In this document: in pieces, positions 49,108 through 64,000 of the stretch
Numbering within the stretch: position 1 is the first letter of the stretch
Layout of the letters: each line of letters starts with the position of its first letter
Assembly: GCA_037975125.1 (NCBI GenBank)
Contig: CM075860.1
Location: forward strand, 22,437,274 to 22,501,273
Reading direction: 5' to 3'
DNA: 64,000 nucleotides
Source of the DNA: Latrodectus hesperus
Lineage: Eukaryota > Arthropoda > Arachnida > Araneae > Theridiidae
Notes under the pieces: generated by a model
Seen by the model: the letters and a program-made list of their open reading frames with translations, nothing else
Database searches by the model: none
What the model was told of the DNA's origin: nothing
Translations under genes and position numbers: made by a program

Positions 49108-49365
49108 TTGTGCCAGCCATGCTGACAATATGGGGTGCGCTGCTCCACTTTTCCAACTGAACCGTATTTTGGTGTGGAGTCCGACTTCCTCAATACACAC
49201 ATGTCACAGTAATCCGTTTATAGGGTAAGCAACCATTCATACAAAGAAAGGACAAAGACAGGATAGACAGAGAGAGGAAATACATCCATGCCCGAATTGG
49301 GATTCAAACCCAGGACCTCCCTATCCGCAGTCAGGCTCTCTGACCACTACACAGGGTAGGCGGCA
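49108..49365 (-). repeat. SINE-1 copy
   Basis: Minus strand carries the SINE-1 head, B box GGGTTTGAATCCC, the TCTC-rich linker, GAAGTCGGACTCCACACC and GTGGAGCAGCGC. Confidence 0.9.
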
Positions 49366-49880
49366 TTAGACTTTTTTAAATAATGAAAATTAACTTTCTT
49401 CGCTCATTTTCTATTCTAACAGTGCATTTGACTTGAGTTATGATATCAATGTTTTGAGTAGTGAGGTAATCGTAACTATGAAACATGACATAAGAATCAA
49501 TAGATTGAAAACACTTATTTAATTTTGCAATGATGCCATTAGTAGATTAAATGATACAGAATGCAATGATTTTAATAGTTTTATATTTTTCTGTTCATTT
49601 ATATATTTATTTGAACTCACACAGGGCATAGAGATAAAAATTTAGGATTTTGTCCTCACCACTGTTGAACACATAGAATTTTTTCCTTTTGCATTTTGTA
49701 AACACACCTATTAGGTTGGTGCCTGGTATTATATAAAACTCCCTCCTTTGTGTCAATTGAATATAAGGCATTTGTTCGATAAAACTCTGCAGTTGCACCA
49801 TTGGTATATGTTCTGATTAAGAGAATCTCATCGAAATTTTTAGAAAAGCACTGATTGTTAATTTTAACAATATTTAAATG
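49366..49880. other. AT-rich DNA, nothing recognised
   Basis: No feature recognised. Confidence 0.5.
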
Positions 49881-50251
49881 ACCACGGTAGCTAGTGGTGA
49901 GGGCATCGGGCTTTCATTCGGTAAGCCGTGATTCAATTCCCATTGCCGGCAAAGGCACATCTAATGCATATGATATACGTGCTCGTTAAATCTGTGGAAT
50001 CGAAAGTCCTGCGGTCAGTCGTTGAGCAGTTACCATGGGTGTAATGGTCTGGAGAATTTTCCTCTCCCTCCAGATTCATGCTGAAATTGAGTGAGTGTTA
50101 CTCTGGTGCTGCCATCTATCGGAGTAGTTTAGAGAATTTTTGCCGTACTTTCACATTCGTGGTGCTCTGGTTAAACGAAGGAAGCACCCAACTGACTTTA
50201 ATGTCGGCACAGCAGGCTTGGTTGGTTTAAGTGTCATAAGTAACAACAACA
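49881..50251 (+). repeat. SINE-4 copy, full length
   Basis: The head GGTAGCTAGTGGTGAGGGC is A-box-like, followed by B-box-like GTGATTCAATTCCC. The body contains GTCGTTGAGCAGTTACCATG and CTCTGGTGCTGCCATCTATC. The 3' tail (about 50140-50251: TTCGTGGTGCTCTGGTTAAAC...GTGTCATAAGTAACAACAAC) is shared in reverse with SINE-5 copies at 31368 and 34797. Confidence 0.88.
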
Positions 50252-50396
50252 GTAGCAGATATGTTTAGAAATTTTAATGGTTATAAAATGCACATTAATT
50301 TTAATTTTCCAAAGATTTATTTATTTATAAATTTAGTAACGCTAATCTCATTATGAAGGAAAATATTGTGTTAGAAAATTATATTAAGATATAGTC

Positions 50397-50770
50397 ATAC
50401 TTTGACATTCACTCATGAATGTCAAAATAAAGTAAATGTAAAATTAGTGCGTACCTCAAAAGATACAGTCATACTATATATACAGTATAGCAAGATACGG
50501 TCCTACTATTTATTCACTCATGAATGTTAAAATACTGTAAATGTAAAAAATTACGTACCTCAGAAGATTCAGTCATACTATATATACAGTATAGCAAGAT
50601 ACGGTCCTACTATTTATTCACTCATGAATGTCAAAATACTGTAAATGTAAAATATTACGTACCTCAGAAGATACAGTTATACTATATATACAGAATAGGA
50701 AGACAAGTCCTACTATACATTCACTCATGAATGTCAAAATACTGTATATGTAGAGTATTACGTACCTTAG
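50397..50770. repeat. 104-bp tandem repeat with hairpins
   Basis: TCACTCATGAATG recurs at 50409, 50514, 50618 and 50721, giving a 103-105-bp period and about 3.6 units. Each unit carries a TTCACTCATGAA palindrome; in the first unit this extends to an 8-bp stem (GACATTCA/TGAATGTC). Units also hold ACTATATATACAGTATAG and ATTACGTACCTCAGAAGATA. The 68-codon ORF inside is a by-product. Confidence 0.92.
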
Positions 50771-51525
50771 ACCGCATTGAAAATTGTGTTGATATAGTTG
50801 GGCAAAATAGGAAATAATTAGAAACCATTAATTAAAACATTTTGAGTAATCTTTTAATTATAATAAAATTCCTGATACCATTTGAAATAGATCTTGAAGA
50901 TACAGTACTTTATTCAACTAAAATTCGGTATAACTTCTGAAGAGTCAGTTGGATTATTTTGTGTTTAAAGGATTAACTGTCAGAAAATTTTTGCAGTCTA
51001 TTCTGTATCTGCACAATTATTTACAGAATACCAAAAATTGCAGTATAAAAATAATTTACTGCCCAGCTGTTGTGTTATGATGGGTTTAATAAACGGATTA
51101 AATGAACTCTTCCAAACAAACAAAAAATCAAAACAAAACAATATTGGTGACCAAATTGTCGATAGGACAAGAGTCGGAGTATTCGAAAAACATTATTTCT
51201 TTTGTATTCTAAGTTCGTTTCTTAGAAGATTCATCCAAAATGTAAAATAATTTTAGAAATATTCTCCCTATTAATAACCAAAACCATAATTCTTTATAAC
51301 ATACATGGTAATTTAATGATTATATATACGATTCCAACTCTATTTGCGTAATACAAATTTCCTGTTTATAAGATTAAAATTAAACAAATCACTATAAAAT
51401 TCAAGTGTAGCAATAAAGGACACCTAATTTCTTTATTCATATTCAATATTATTTGAAAGTTACTTTTAATATTATTAGTGCATAAATGGAAAATAACGCA
51501 TTTTAATTTAAAAAAAATTTTATCC
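50771..51525. other. AT-rich DNA, nothing recognised
   Basis: No feature recognised. The ORF at 51038-51250 shows no domain. Confidence 0.5.
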
Positions 51526-51528
51526 AAT

Positions 51529-51809
51529 GGCGGGCACACAAGGGTGACTGAATCTTATGCCGCAACAAGGCCAGAAACTGCTACTCATTTCTCGTTACCC
51601 AGCGGGCACCTTTGAACCAAGTCACGGAGGCGAGTAGCGTTACCCGCGTCATACCACCACAAACCCTTTTATAGGGTGGGCCACATTCATACAACAACAT
51701 TGAAGAAAGGACAGAGAAGGTAAGAAACATCCACCCCGAACCAGGATTCGAACCTGAGACCAACAGCTCAGTAGTCAGGAACCCTAACCACTCAGCCAAT
51801 CGGTTGGCA
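51529..51809 (-). repeat. SINE-2 copy
   Basis: Minus strand shows the head GCTGAGTGGTTAGGGTTC, B box GGTTCGAATCCTG, GGGTTTGTGGTGGTATGACG and a GTGTGCCCGCCATTGG end. Confidence 0.9.
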
Positions 51810-52352
51810 TATTAATTAAAATTCCCTTTCAAATAAAACAACTTCTTTAATCCTTTATCTCAGGTTAATATTTTTAAAATTCATGAAAAAGTTATTCGTT
51901 GAATCATTTATAGAAATATATAATTGATAGAAATATATTATTTTCGGTGAAAAACTTAAAGAGTTCAAATTACGTCTTTACTCATGAATTTTTTTTTGTT
52001 ACAGAATAAAATTTGCATGTTAATACAGGTCTATTTCAATGCTATCGTAAGCATATTAATAATGAAGCAAATTAACAGAATTTCCTCAAAAAATAAAGAA
52101 AGAAAGAAGTGATGAGAATTTCTTGGTTGTTAACTGACATATTTCTTCGTGGAAAATTAAAGCAATTATTTATAATTAGTGTCTTTATTTTTGTTTAGCA
52201 GTTAAAAATGTAACATTTATTGATGTAGCATGTAACATTTATTAATATCCTGTTAGACGCTGTTATGATTTGTTTTTAAATCTGCAATTTTTTCAACAAA
52301 AAATTATTAATATAATTATTGAATGATTAACTACGCAGAAACCAATTTATAA
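51810..52352. other. AT-rich DNA, nothing recognised
   Basis: No feature recognised. Confidence 0.5.
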
Positions 52353-52364
52353 AACTTTTCGAGT

Positions 52365-52598
52365 TGTTGTCTTATGCCAGCTAGGTTGGCGATATGGGGC
52401 GCGCTGCTCCACTTTTCCACCTGAATGTCATAGGGACCCGTTTATAGGCTTGGCAACTATTCACACCTCATTCATACAAAAAAATGACAAATACAGGACA
52501 GATAGAGACAGAAAGCACATCCATGCCCGACCAGGATTCGAACCCAGGTCCTCCCTATCCGCAGTCAGACACGCTGACCACTAGATAAGTTGGGCGGC
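52365..52598 (-). repeat. SINE-1 copy with an 11-bp TSD and a core deletion
   Basis: Minus strand is a SINE-1 lacking about 40 bp of its core (the CGGACTCCACACC region). ACTTTTCGAGT flanks it exactly (52354-52364 and 52599-52609). Confidence 0.93.
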
Positions 52599-52609
52599 AC
52601 TTTTCGAGT

Positions 52610-54384
52610 GAATTCACCCTACTAATAAATAGTCGAAAAATAATTAATACAAAGGAAACCGTTAGCTATTTCAGAAGACAACATAATCTCATGCTTTTCT
52701 TAAAAAATTATTTTGCAGGATTTTCCAAAATCAAATTATGCAATCTGATTGTCAACATTTATTTGTTTCATTTTTTCATATATTTCTTAAATAAATGTTT
52801 GCTTTTTAAATATCTTTCCAAATTTTACATTTACTATTAATGTATTAATTTAAAGTTCATGTGAAATGGTACTCATTAGAAATTTGGAGAATAAACGCAA
52901 ACAAATTTATCATGAAAATCTTAAGTATTTCAATAATAAAACTGAATGATAGCTTTCGAAATGGCATTCTGTCAAATGCTACTCATAATTTTATGAAAAC
53001 CGAAACTCTTGCGATCTTTGCAAAAATGACTGAATTTAATACAATATTGTTATTTAAAATAAGATTTCCACATTACAATATATCGTATTTCTAAATAGTT
53101 CCAATAATAAAGTCTAGAAAATTATTGGTAATACATAAGATATTCAAATGTTCCATTTAAGTAAATCTTACTTCTAAAGTAAAATCTCAACGTAAAAATC
53201 TATTTTGAAATTTCTGAAATATATTACCAATTTAAAAATTTAAATATCCTAAATTAAAATATAAATATCTTATAATATCTAATTTAAAAATCAAATATTG
53301 AAGATAATTAAAGTAATCGGTTATTACACTTAATTAATCATTAGCCTAACAATAACAATATCAATATATGTTAAAAAAATACCATCTTTTTCCATTTATC
53401 TATACAATTTCAGTTAAAAATTGTTATTTTTACATAACTTATTTTTATTATTTCACATATTTATAAAACCCTACCTTAACAAGCATTTTAAAGTGAAACA
53501 ACCTCACAAAAATTATAAATAAAGCAACATGAAGAAGAAGAAATAAAATAACAAGCAAATACAAAAAAGCTGCATTCTAGGTTGGTTGTAAAAAGGCCTC
53601 TGGTGATTCTAGGACCGAAGTTTACTGTCAGCAATAAAAGGCCTCATTAAACTCTGTGAAACCTAGAATGCATACAGTGGAAGAGTCTCGTGTTTCCTGC
53701 CAAAAGTGTTATTAGAAAGATTATTCAAAATAAGCTATTAAAGCATGAAGTTGTGAATCCTTCTTGTTGTTTATAGTTTTATAAATCAAAATCGATTTTT
53801 TTATTTGCATCGAGTAAGGAATCCATACTTCGAAAGTTTTGAAACAATCTGCTTTTCTTTTCAAAGCTTATAATAAAGATTAATTTGTTTTTTTTATTAT
53901 TTACGTTATTTTTAATAAAAGAAATCCATGATAAATTTACAAATGAGAGTATAGTTCTTAAAATAAACTTCTATATTATAAATAAATGCAAAAATTATGT
54001 AATAAAATTGAACTACGGAGTAATCAAATAAATGAATAAAATTGTATAAAAATACATTGTAAACAAATGAATGCAATAGTTTTGAATCAATAAAAAACGA
54101 AATAAATCAATCAATAATGTTAAATAAATAATAGTTAAATAATATGTTCAATATTATTTTAACATTATATCAACAATGGGAAAAAGTTGTAATTTTCATT
54201 GCGAAGATAATTACATTATTTAAGCAAAAATAAAAGAAATATCTTCATAAATTATTAACCGATTACTTCAAAACAGTATATATTAATTTAAGCAGTTATA
54301 AAAGTAAATAAAGTTAAACTATTGTATAAAAGTTCCCTTTTTTTAATTCAAATATGCAAATAAATTGAAGCTTAAAAATTAGCA
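52610..54384. other. AT-rich DNA, nothing recognised
   Basis: About 1.8 kb without recognisable genes. The ORF at 52861-53094 is low-complexity. A partial inverted repeat lies near 53578-53670 (CATTCTAGG / CCTAGAATG, about 85 bp apart). Confidence 0.5.
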
Positions 54385-54545
54385 CCGTTGATTTTAATGC
54401 AACAGCTCTTGAGTTCGATACCTTTAGGCGTGGATGTTAGTTGGGGTTCGAAATTTATTTTAGACTCTAAGGACAAGTCAAACTTGAATTCGTAACTAAA
54501 ACAATGTTTGTTGAGTGATAACCTAGGACGGATATGTTGGATTTT
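54385..54545 (+). repeat. SINE-E-like fragment, diverged
   Basis: GAGTTCGATACCTTTAGGCG and GTGGATGTTAGTTGGG, then TTGTTGAGTGATAACC, follow the layout of the insert at 46839-46995. Confidence 0.5.
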
Positions 54546-54594
54546 TGTGCTACAAATAATTACTCTATTTTGTTACATGCAATAAGAGAATAAT

Positions 54595-54871
54595 TCATTC
54601 ATTGTCGCGTGCCAGCTAGGCTGTCAATATGGGGTGCGCAGCTCCACTTTTCCAAAGAACCATATTTTGGTGTGGAGTCCGACTTCCTCAGTACACACAT
54701 GCCATATGGTCCCGTTTATAGGGTAGGCAACTATTCACACCTCATTCATATAAGGAAAGGACAATAATAGGATAGATAGAGAGAGAAAGTACATCCATGC
54801 CCGAACCGGGATTCGAACCCAGGACCTCCTTATCCGCAGTCAGGCACACTGACCACTAGACAATTTGGTCG
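54595..54871 (-). repeat. SINE-1 copy with a 16-bp TSD
   Basis: Minus strand is a full SINE-1. GCAATAAGAGAATAAT (54579-54594) and GCAATGAGAGAATAAT (54872-54887) flank it, one mismatch. Confidence 0.93.
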
Positions 54872-54887
54872 GCAATGAGAGAATAAT

Positions 54888-55734
<847 letters not shown>

Positions 55735-55985
55735 GCCTCCAAGGCTGCAGTAGCCTTGTTGGTAAGAACATCGTTTTCCCTATGGGGAGGCAGTGAGTTC
55801 GAATCCCAACTTAACCGAACATCCGTCAAGTTCACTAAAGTCAGACGTGGCAGTCATATTCAATAGGTCCTGTTCACAATTTCCTTCAAGTGAAATGATG
55901 CCTCTGTGTTTGCAGGTCAATTATTGGAATTCTTCTGCTTGGTGGTCCCTGCTTCAAAATGACGAAAGATCCTATACGGCTAATA
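55735..55985 (+). repeat. SINE-3 copy, with tRNA-like head
   Basis: The head reads GCAGTAGCCTTGTTGGTAAG (A-box-like) and GTGAGTTCGAATCCCAACTT (B-box-like). The family core (CTTCAAGTGAAATGATGCCT) follows, then ATTCTTCTGCTTGGTGG. This is the most complete SINE-3 copy and shows that the family is tRNA-derived. Confidence 0.8.
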
Positions 55986-56257
55986 CTACTTAACAGTATA
56001 AGGGAAATATGCTGGTGTTTGAGCATACTTCGTCATCTCATCGGAAAGATGATAGATTCGTTTTGATACCAAGAATACCCAGTACAAAATAAAAACCTTG
56101 ACAAAATTGGTACAAAAAGTGCTCTGTACATTACAAGTAAACTTTTGTTATCAATAAATATTAATTTTATTTTATGACAGGCATTGATAGTAGGTTACCA
56201 CTTTGATGGAGCTTATACTTAAGCAAAACTGTAACTTCTAAAATTACAAAAATATAA
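55986..56257. other. Unassigned DNA
   Basis: No feature recognised. Confidence 0.45.
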
Positions 56258-56500
56258 GGTGCGCTGCTCCACTTTTCCAACTGAACCCTATTTAGGTGTG
56301 GAGTCTGATTTCCTCAGCACACACATGCCATAGGGACCCATTTATAGGGTAGACAACCATTCACAACATATTCATACAAGGAAAGGACAAAGACAGGATA
56401 GTTAGAGAGAGAAAGTATGCCCATGCCCGAACCGGGACTCGAACCTAGGACCTCCTTATCCGCAGTCAGGCATACTGACCACTAGACAAGTTGAGCGGCA
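56258..56500 (-). repeat. SINE-1 copy, tail missing
   Basis: Minus strand SINE-1 from head (TGCCGCTCAACTTGTCTAGT) to GGAGCAGCGCACC. The final GCCAGCCTAGCTGGC hairpin and CAA tail are absent. Confidence 0.9.
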
Positions 56501-59001
<2,501 letters not shown>

Positions 59002-60575
59002 TATACATTAAGAATGCTCTTAAATCTAATTCTCTTTATTTCTTTATTAAGCATAAATCACCACAAAGTTTACAGTTTAACAGTGTAATCATCCTTTATA
59101 ATGACGTCATCTCATCTGCTAATGCAACCAACTAATTCGCAAAATAAAACCGCTAATGCATGGAATGTCCTGAAAAAAAGACAGGATAATTATCAATAAA
59201 AGCAAGATTGGGCGCAAGGACGCGGTCATCAGGAGGAAAAAAATGCTCATCCATCTTAAGTTCAGTGAAAAAGAACTAAAAGAAAGCTGCAGAAGAAACC
59301 ACCCCTACTGCAAGCGACTACTGAACAAAAACACTTGCTCGGGGAGCTCCAAGTCATGGAAGGAGAAAGTAAATTCAGAAGATTCCACGTTATTTGGTGT
59401 TTTATCTTCTTTTTATCAGTGCCGCTGGATCCTGGAAGTGAAGCGTCTTTCTGCACCACCTTAGAAAGGGATGCCATCTGGAAAATCATCAAAACAAGAG
59501 AAAACTGATAAATAGTTATAATCACGTATACGTATATTAGAGTAAGTGTGCATGTATGTTACTTTTATTGAGTCCATAATTCCGTTATTTTATTGATAAT
59601 TTAGGTGTGATTAGGACAAGTCAGTGTATAATCTATGAAACACATGTTTTACCTAATTATTCTATGAAAGAACTAATGATAGATTGTTAAATTAATTATT
59701 CAACCTCTAAAAAAAGCATTTTATTTCTATTGCGGATAATTAATTGAAACTTAATAAGGAGAAGTAAATCATAGAATATACTATTATATGCTCATATTGC
59801 TAACATTAATAAAAAAAGTTTGAAAAATGCTTATATAAATACACAGCCTGAATTCTTCTCTAAAATGCGATGGTGTAATCATGCACACACACGTCATTGA
59901 AAATTAGCTATAAGCATTTCAAAACTGACAAAAAGCGTCTAAAACCGGTTCAAAGAAGTTCTAACTACCATATCTCATAATTTAACGATCAAATAATAGT
60001 TATACAAATAATAATATACAGAATACAAATATGCACAAAAGTTAGTAATTCCCCCAGCTTAAAAGCAGCTGAAAATAGAACCACCAGAAATTAAGTAAAA
60101 TGTAGAATATTCTAACTCTAAAGAGAGAAAAGAATAATGCATGCTCAATTGAAAAAAGATACTCACATCGCCCCAGTTGCATTCTCAATGTGGGTCATAT
60201 TTATGGCAAAAATGATGATGATATGGCTTATCTAATAACTACATGCTGCAAACAATTGTCCAAAAATTATATCATGACGAAAATTAAGTATTTAATAGTT
60301 GGATGAATTAAATTTTAAATAGCTGATAAGTGAACTATATTCAAGTTACTAATGATACATTTATATTACTGCAAAGTTAAAAACCTTCGTTCAGAAGATA
60401 TCACATTTTGAAAGTAGAAATGTTTGAATTCATATTAATTTATTTACACACGTTAACCCATACGTATGTGATTATGTATATATACCGTCAGATTTAATTT
60501 ATAATTTTGCGTTGGAAATCTGCTGTCCTTAAGCCTTTGCCCTATTCGTCTCTATAATGGGCAAAGGAGGACATC
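59002..60575. other. Unassigned DNA, with a GC-richer patch
   Basis: 59180-59480 is less A/T-rich and carries frames on both strands without recognisable domains. The remainder is A/T-rich. Confidence 0.45.
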
Positions 60576-60579
60576 TCAT

Positions 60580-60733
60580 ACTGGGGCACCCAGCTGGTGT
60601 GAACTTTAAAAGTGAAGTAAAAAGAAAGACAAACACAAAGCGAGAAAGTAATTATATGCCCTTACCAGGATTCGAACCAAGGACCAACTGTTTTGTAATT
60701 AGGGACGCTCACCTCTTCAAAATCGGTCGGCAT
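60580..60733 (-). repeat. SINE-2-like copy, degenerate
   Basis: Minus strand reads GCCGACCGATTTTGAAGAGG, then a B box GGTTCGAATCCTGG, a TTTCTCGC linker and a weak body. It is the most diverged SINE-2 relative here. Confidence 0.6.
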
Positions 60734-60809
60734 ACAATACAGGATACAGGAATATATGTTACACGTTTCAATATTTGCTTAAATCTTACCATCATAGGAG
60801 GTTAACATA

Positions 60810-61094
60810 GTGGCTTTGGATTTCTCAATTTTCTCCGATCTTTTTTTTACTCAAAGGTCAGTTAGTCTAGAATATACATATAGCTACATGAGAATTCCAA
60901 ACAATTACCTTCCCGAAGAGATTATCGAACGCATAAACAGTAGGCCTGAAAACGAGACCATTCAACATCCATATCGTTATAACCGTCATGTGTGTGAGTT
61001 CAAAATATATATATCATTGATTAATGGTAAAAAATATATAAATTTAACGAAAATTCCACAATTTTGCATCATTAATCACTTTTACAGGTTATAA
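60810..61094 (+). other. Exon-like ORF with a splice-donor-like end, unidentified
   Basis: A 94-codon frame. Its central part has balanced composition (SYMRIPNNYLPEEIIERINS). A pyrimidine-rich stretch and CAAAG precede it (about 60838-60857). CATGT|GTGAGTTC near 60989 is a good donor match, after which the frame turns A/T-rich. That is the pattern of an internal exon. No family is recognised. Confidence 0.35.
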
Positions 61095-61169
61095 TATAGG
61101 AAATACTTCCGTCTCTGACTCATGTGATTATTGTGGACATCACGGTATTACCATGATCGTATTTTGGGA

Positions 61170-61475
61170 CTACAGAAGATGTCAACTCTTGCTCAGACAC
61201 CTGTAACAAAATTGTGCTTCTGGAAAAGAATGCGAAGCCCCTAGCTTTGTTGGAGATCCACTTGTTGATGCAATGATTTAGTGCAGCGCAACAGTTTGAA
61301 GCAGTGTACAGCATTGATGGCAGACAGCATCCAATGCCACCATTTGTTTCTGGAAGGACGTTTCATTGAGAATGAAACGTCTTCACTTATCGCAATACAG
61401 GAAGGTCAAGAAAAATCACAAGCACCCACCTCGACAGCTGTGCAGACCAACAAACCTTGTTTATGAGATGCGTCC
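61170..61475 (+). other. Coding-like stretch, unidentified
   Basis: The ORF at 61281-61466 (HHLFLEGRFIENETSSLIAI) and an upstream open piece in another frame have ordinary codon composition. A perfect GACGTTTCATT/AATGAAACGTC inverted repeat (about 61357-61382) lies inside. It may be a decayed transposon ORF. No domain assigned. Confidence 0.3.
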
Positions 61476-61479
61476 CACA

Positions 61480-62868
<1,389 letters not shown>

Positions 62869-62870
<2 letters not shown>

Positions 62871-63531
62871 GATAAATAGTTTAGAAAGCATGAAGTAAAT
62901 ACGAAGTTGAATTATACTTACATAGATTTAAAGTGAAAATAGGTTCTGGATTCCCCTGTAAGAACATCAAAGCTTGGATGCTCTTTTTGAAGATGTAAAA
63001 AATTACTTCAATCCTATTTGTCTCATGGTTTCTAAACTTCCTTAATTTTCTGAATTTAACTCGTAATATTTCAAATTACTTTTGGCAACCATAGCTTTAT
63101 CCTTTTAAACAGGTTCTGATTTGCTGGTATTGATATTTTTAATGCACATCTTCAATTCGTACTACTATGGATTCGTTTACTTTGTCTTGGCATACTATTT
63201 AATTTAATTTTTAATACAAATGTCTTTATGCGTCTTTCCTTTAATGCCAACACTCTTCGAGGTAGTTGCTCCGAGATTTTAAGACATATGTTCTTCGTGC
63301 ATGTCAGAAAAGAGTGTTTAATTTGCAAAGCTGACAATCTCCTTCTTGACAAAGACGTGATCCCTCTCCTTTCCTCCTATTCTTTGTATCATACAGTTTT
63401 GCTTTATTCTTGTTAGTGTTATTGAAATATTTTGTCTTTCGTGTTTTATTGATTTATATGTCTATATGTTGATATTGGACTATTTCTCTTTAGCTGCTTT
63501 TGCGCTGTTTGTATTGTTAATTATATATATT
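62869..63531. other. AT-rich DNA, possible LINE trace
   Basis: The ORF at 63228-63416 (CKADNLLLDKDVIP) has faint similarity in style to LINE C-terminal zinc regions but no clear motif. Confidence 0.35.
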
Positions 63532-63532
63532 T

Positions 63533-63616
<84 letters not shown>
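63533..63616. repeat. (TA)n microsatellite
   Basis: About 84 bp of TA, directly upstream of a LINE fragment. Confidence 0.97.
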
Positions 63617-63618
<2 letters not shown>

Positions 63619-64000
63619 CAGGACGTTTGGATATTGACTGAAAGTCGCGCTTCTTTTCATCACCTCTTTAATTGGGGTGCTGTTAGAAATGAAACATGCC
63701 TGGACATTTTAAATCTATTTGACAAAATTTAGCCCAGTATTACCATACATTTTCAGTGGATTCTTTCACATGTTAGAGTTGAATAGAACGTTAGAGGGCT
63801 GATCCGCTGCTGAAGATGATATCAGTCAATGTTAGAAATTCACCTTCTTCGAAATTTCTTCCCTGGTTAAAAAATTTCTGGAGCCCCTCCCCACAATCAC
63901 TTTTGGTATTTTGTGAAAAATTTGGAAGAATCTTCCCAACTTAGTCCGAAATCAAACCAAACTGCTTCTTCTCGCTTCTTGAGCGGCCACCCTAAAGCAG
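63617..64000 (+). pseudogene. LINE RNase H remnant, runs off the right edge
   Basis: The plus-strand text has ILTESRASFHHLFNWG (equivalent to the SDS motif, with TES here), then IHFQWIPSHVRVE (the His motif, about 63745-63785). At the edge comes QTASSRFLSGHPKA, which aligns with QTALSRFRSGHLMS of the fragment at 29085-29640. It has stops and frameshifts. The Cys/His cluster would lie beyond the window. Confidence 0.75.

Noticed and set aside
50397..50770. Possible CRISPR array
   Set aside because: The whole 104-bp unit repeats, so there are no unique spacers between short repeats, and the context is eukaryotic.
59240..59525. Overlapping ORFs on both strands in a GC-richer patch
   Set aside because: No domain, no splice signals of note and comparable length on both strands. 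There is not enough to call a gene.

Overview
This window looks like intergenic or intronic DNA from an arthropod nuclear genome, most likely a spider. That assignment is inference: it rests on the strong AT bias, the very long (TA)n tracts, and the mixture of tRNA-derived SINEs, I/R1-like LINE tails, BEL/Pao and Gypsy LTR retrotransposons and Tc1/mariner elements. There is no operon structure, CRISPR array, rRNA or free-standing tRNA gene. I could not identify any complete host gene with confidence. Most long reading frames are (TA)n translations or fragments of mobile elements.

Layout. 0-7.3 kb: a 4.8-kb Gypsy-type LTR retrotransposon (1139-5948, both LTRs, TSD TGTC) sits inside a SINE. It is followed by a 1.2-kb non-autonomous DNA element with terminal inverted repeats and an 8-bp target duplication. 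9-14 kb: SINE copies, an 87-bp tandem array that stays open in one frame, and an inverted duplication carrying a short ORF with a signal-peptide-like start. 14-17.9 kb: a decayed BEL/Pao element on the minus strand, interrupted by a 0.9-kb LINE-derived insert with a 12-bp TSD. 18-27 kb: SINEs, microsatellites and a second, 5'-truncated copy of the same LINE. 27-39 kb: a decayed Tc1-like element (27.2-28.6 kb), LINE tails, SINEs, a mariner deletion derivative (33.4-34.2 kb) and a second Tc1-like element inserted in a (TA)n tract (37.3-38.5 kb). 42-45 kb: a LINE remnant and the best-preserved gene in the window, an uninterrupted 360-residue mariner-type transposase between inverted repeats of about 275 bp. 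46-57 kb: a dense field of SINEs and a 104-bp hairpin-bearing tandem array. 58-64 kb: very long (TA)n tracts, one with a TG...CA solo-LTR-like insert, two exon-like unidentified ORFs, and a LINE fragment running off the right edge.

The parts interact as a layered record of insertions: Gypsy in SINE, LINE in BEL, SINE in SINE, Tc1 and an LTR-like unit in TA microsatellites. Several SINE families share tRNA-like heads or 3' tails with each other. Their CAA-type tails resemble those of the local LINE fragments, which suggests mobilisation by that LINE group.
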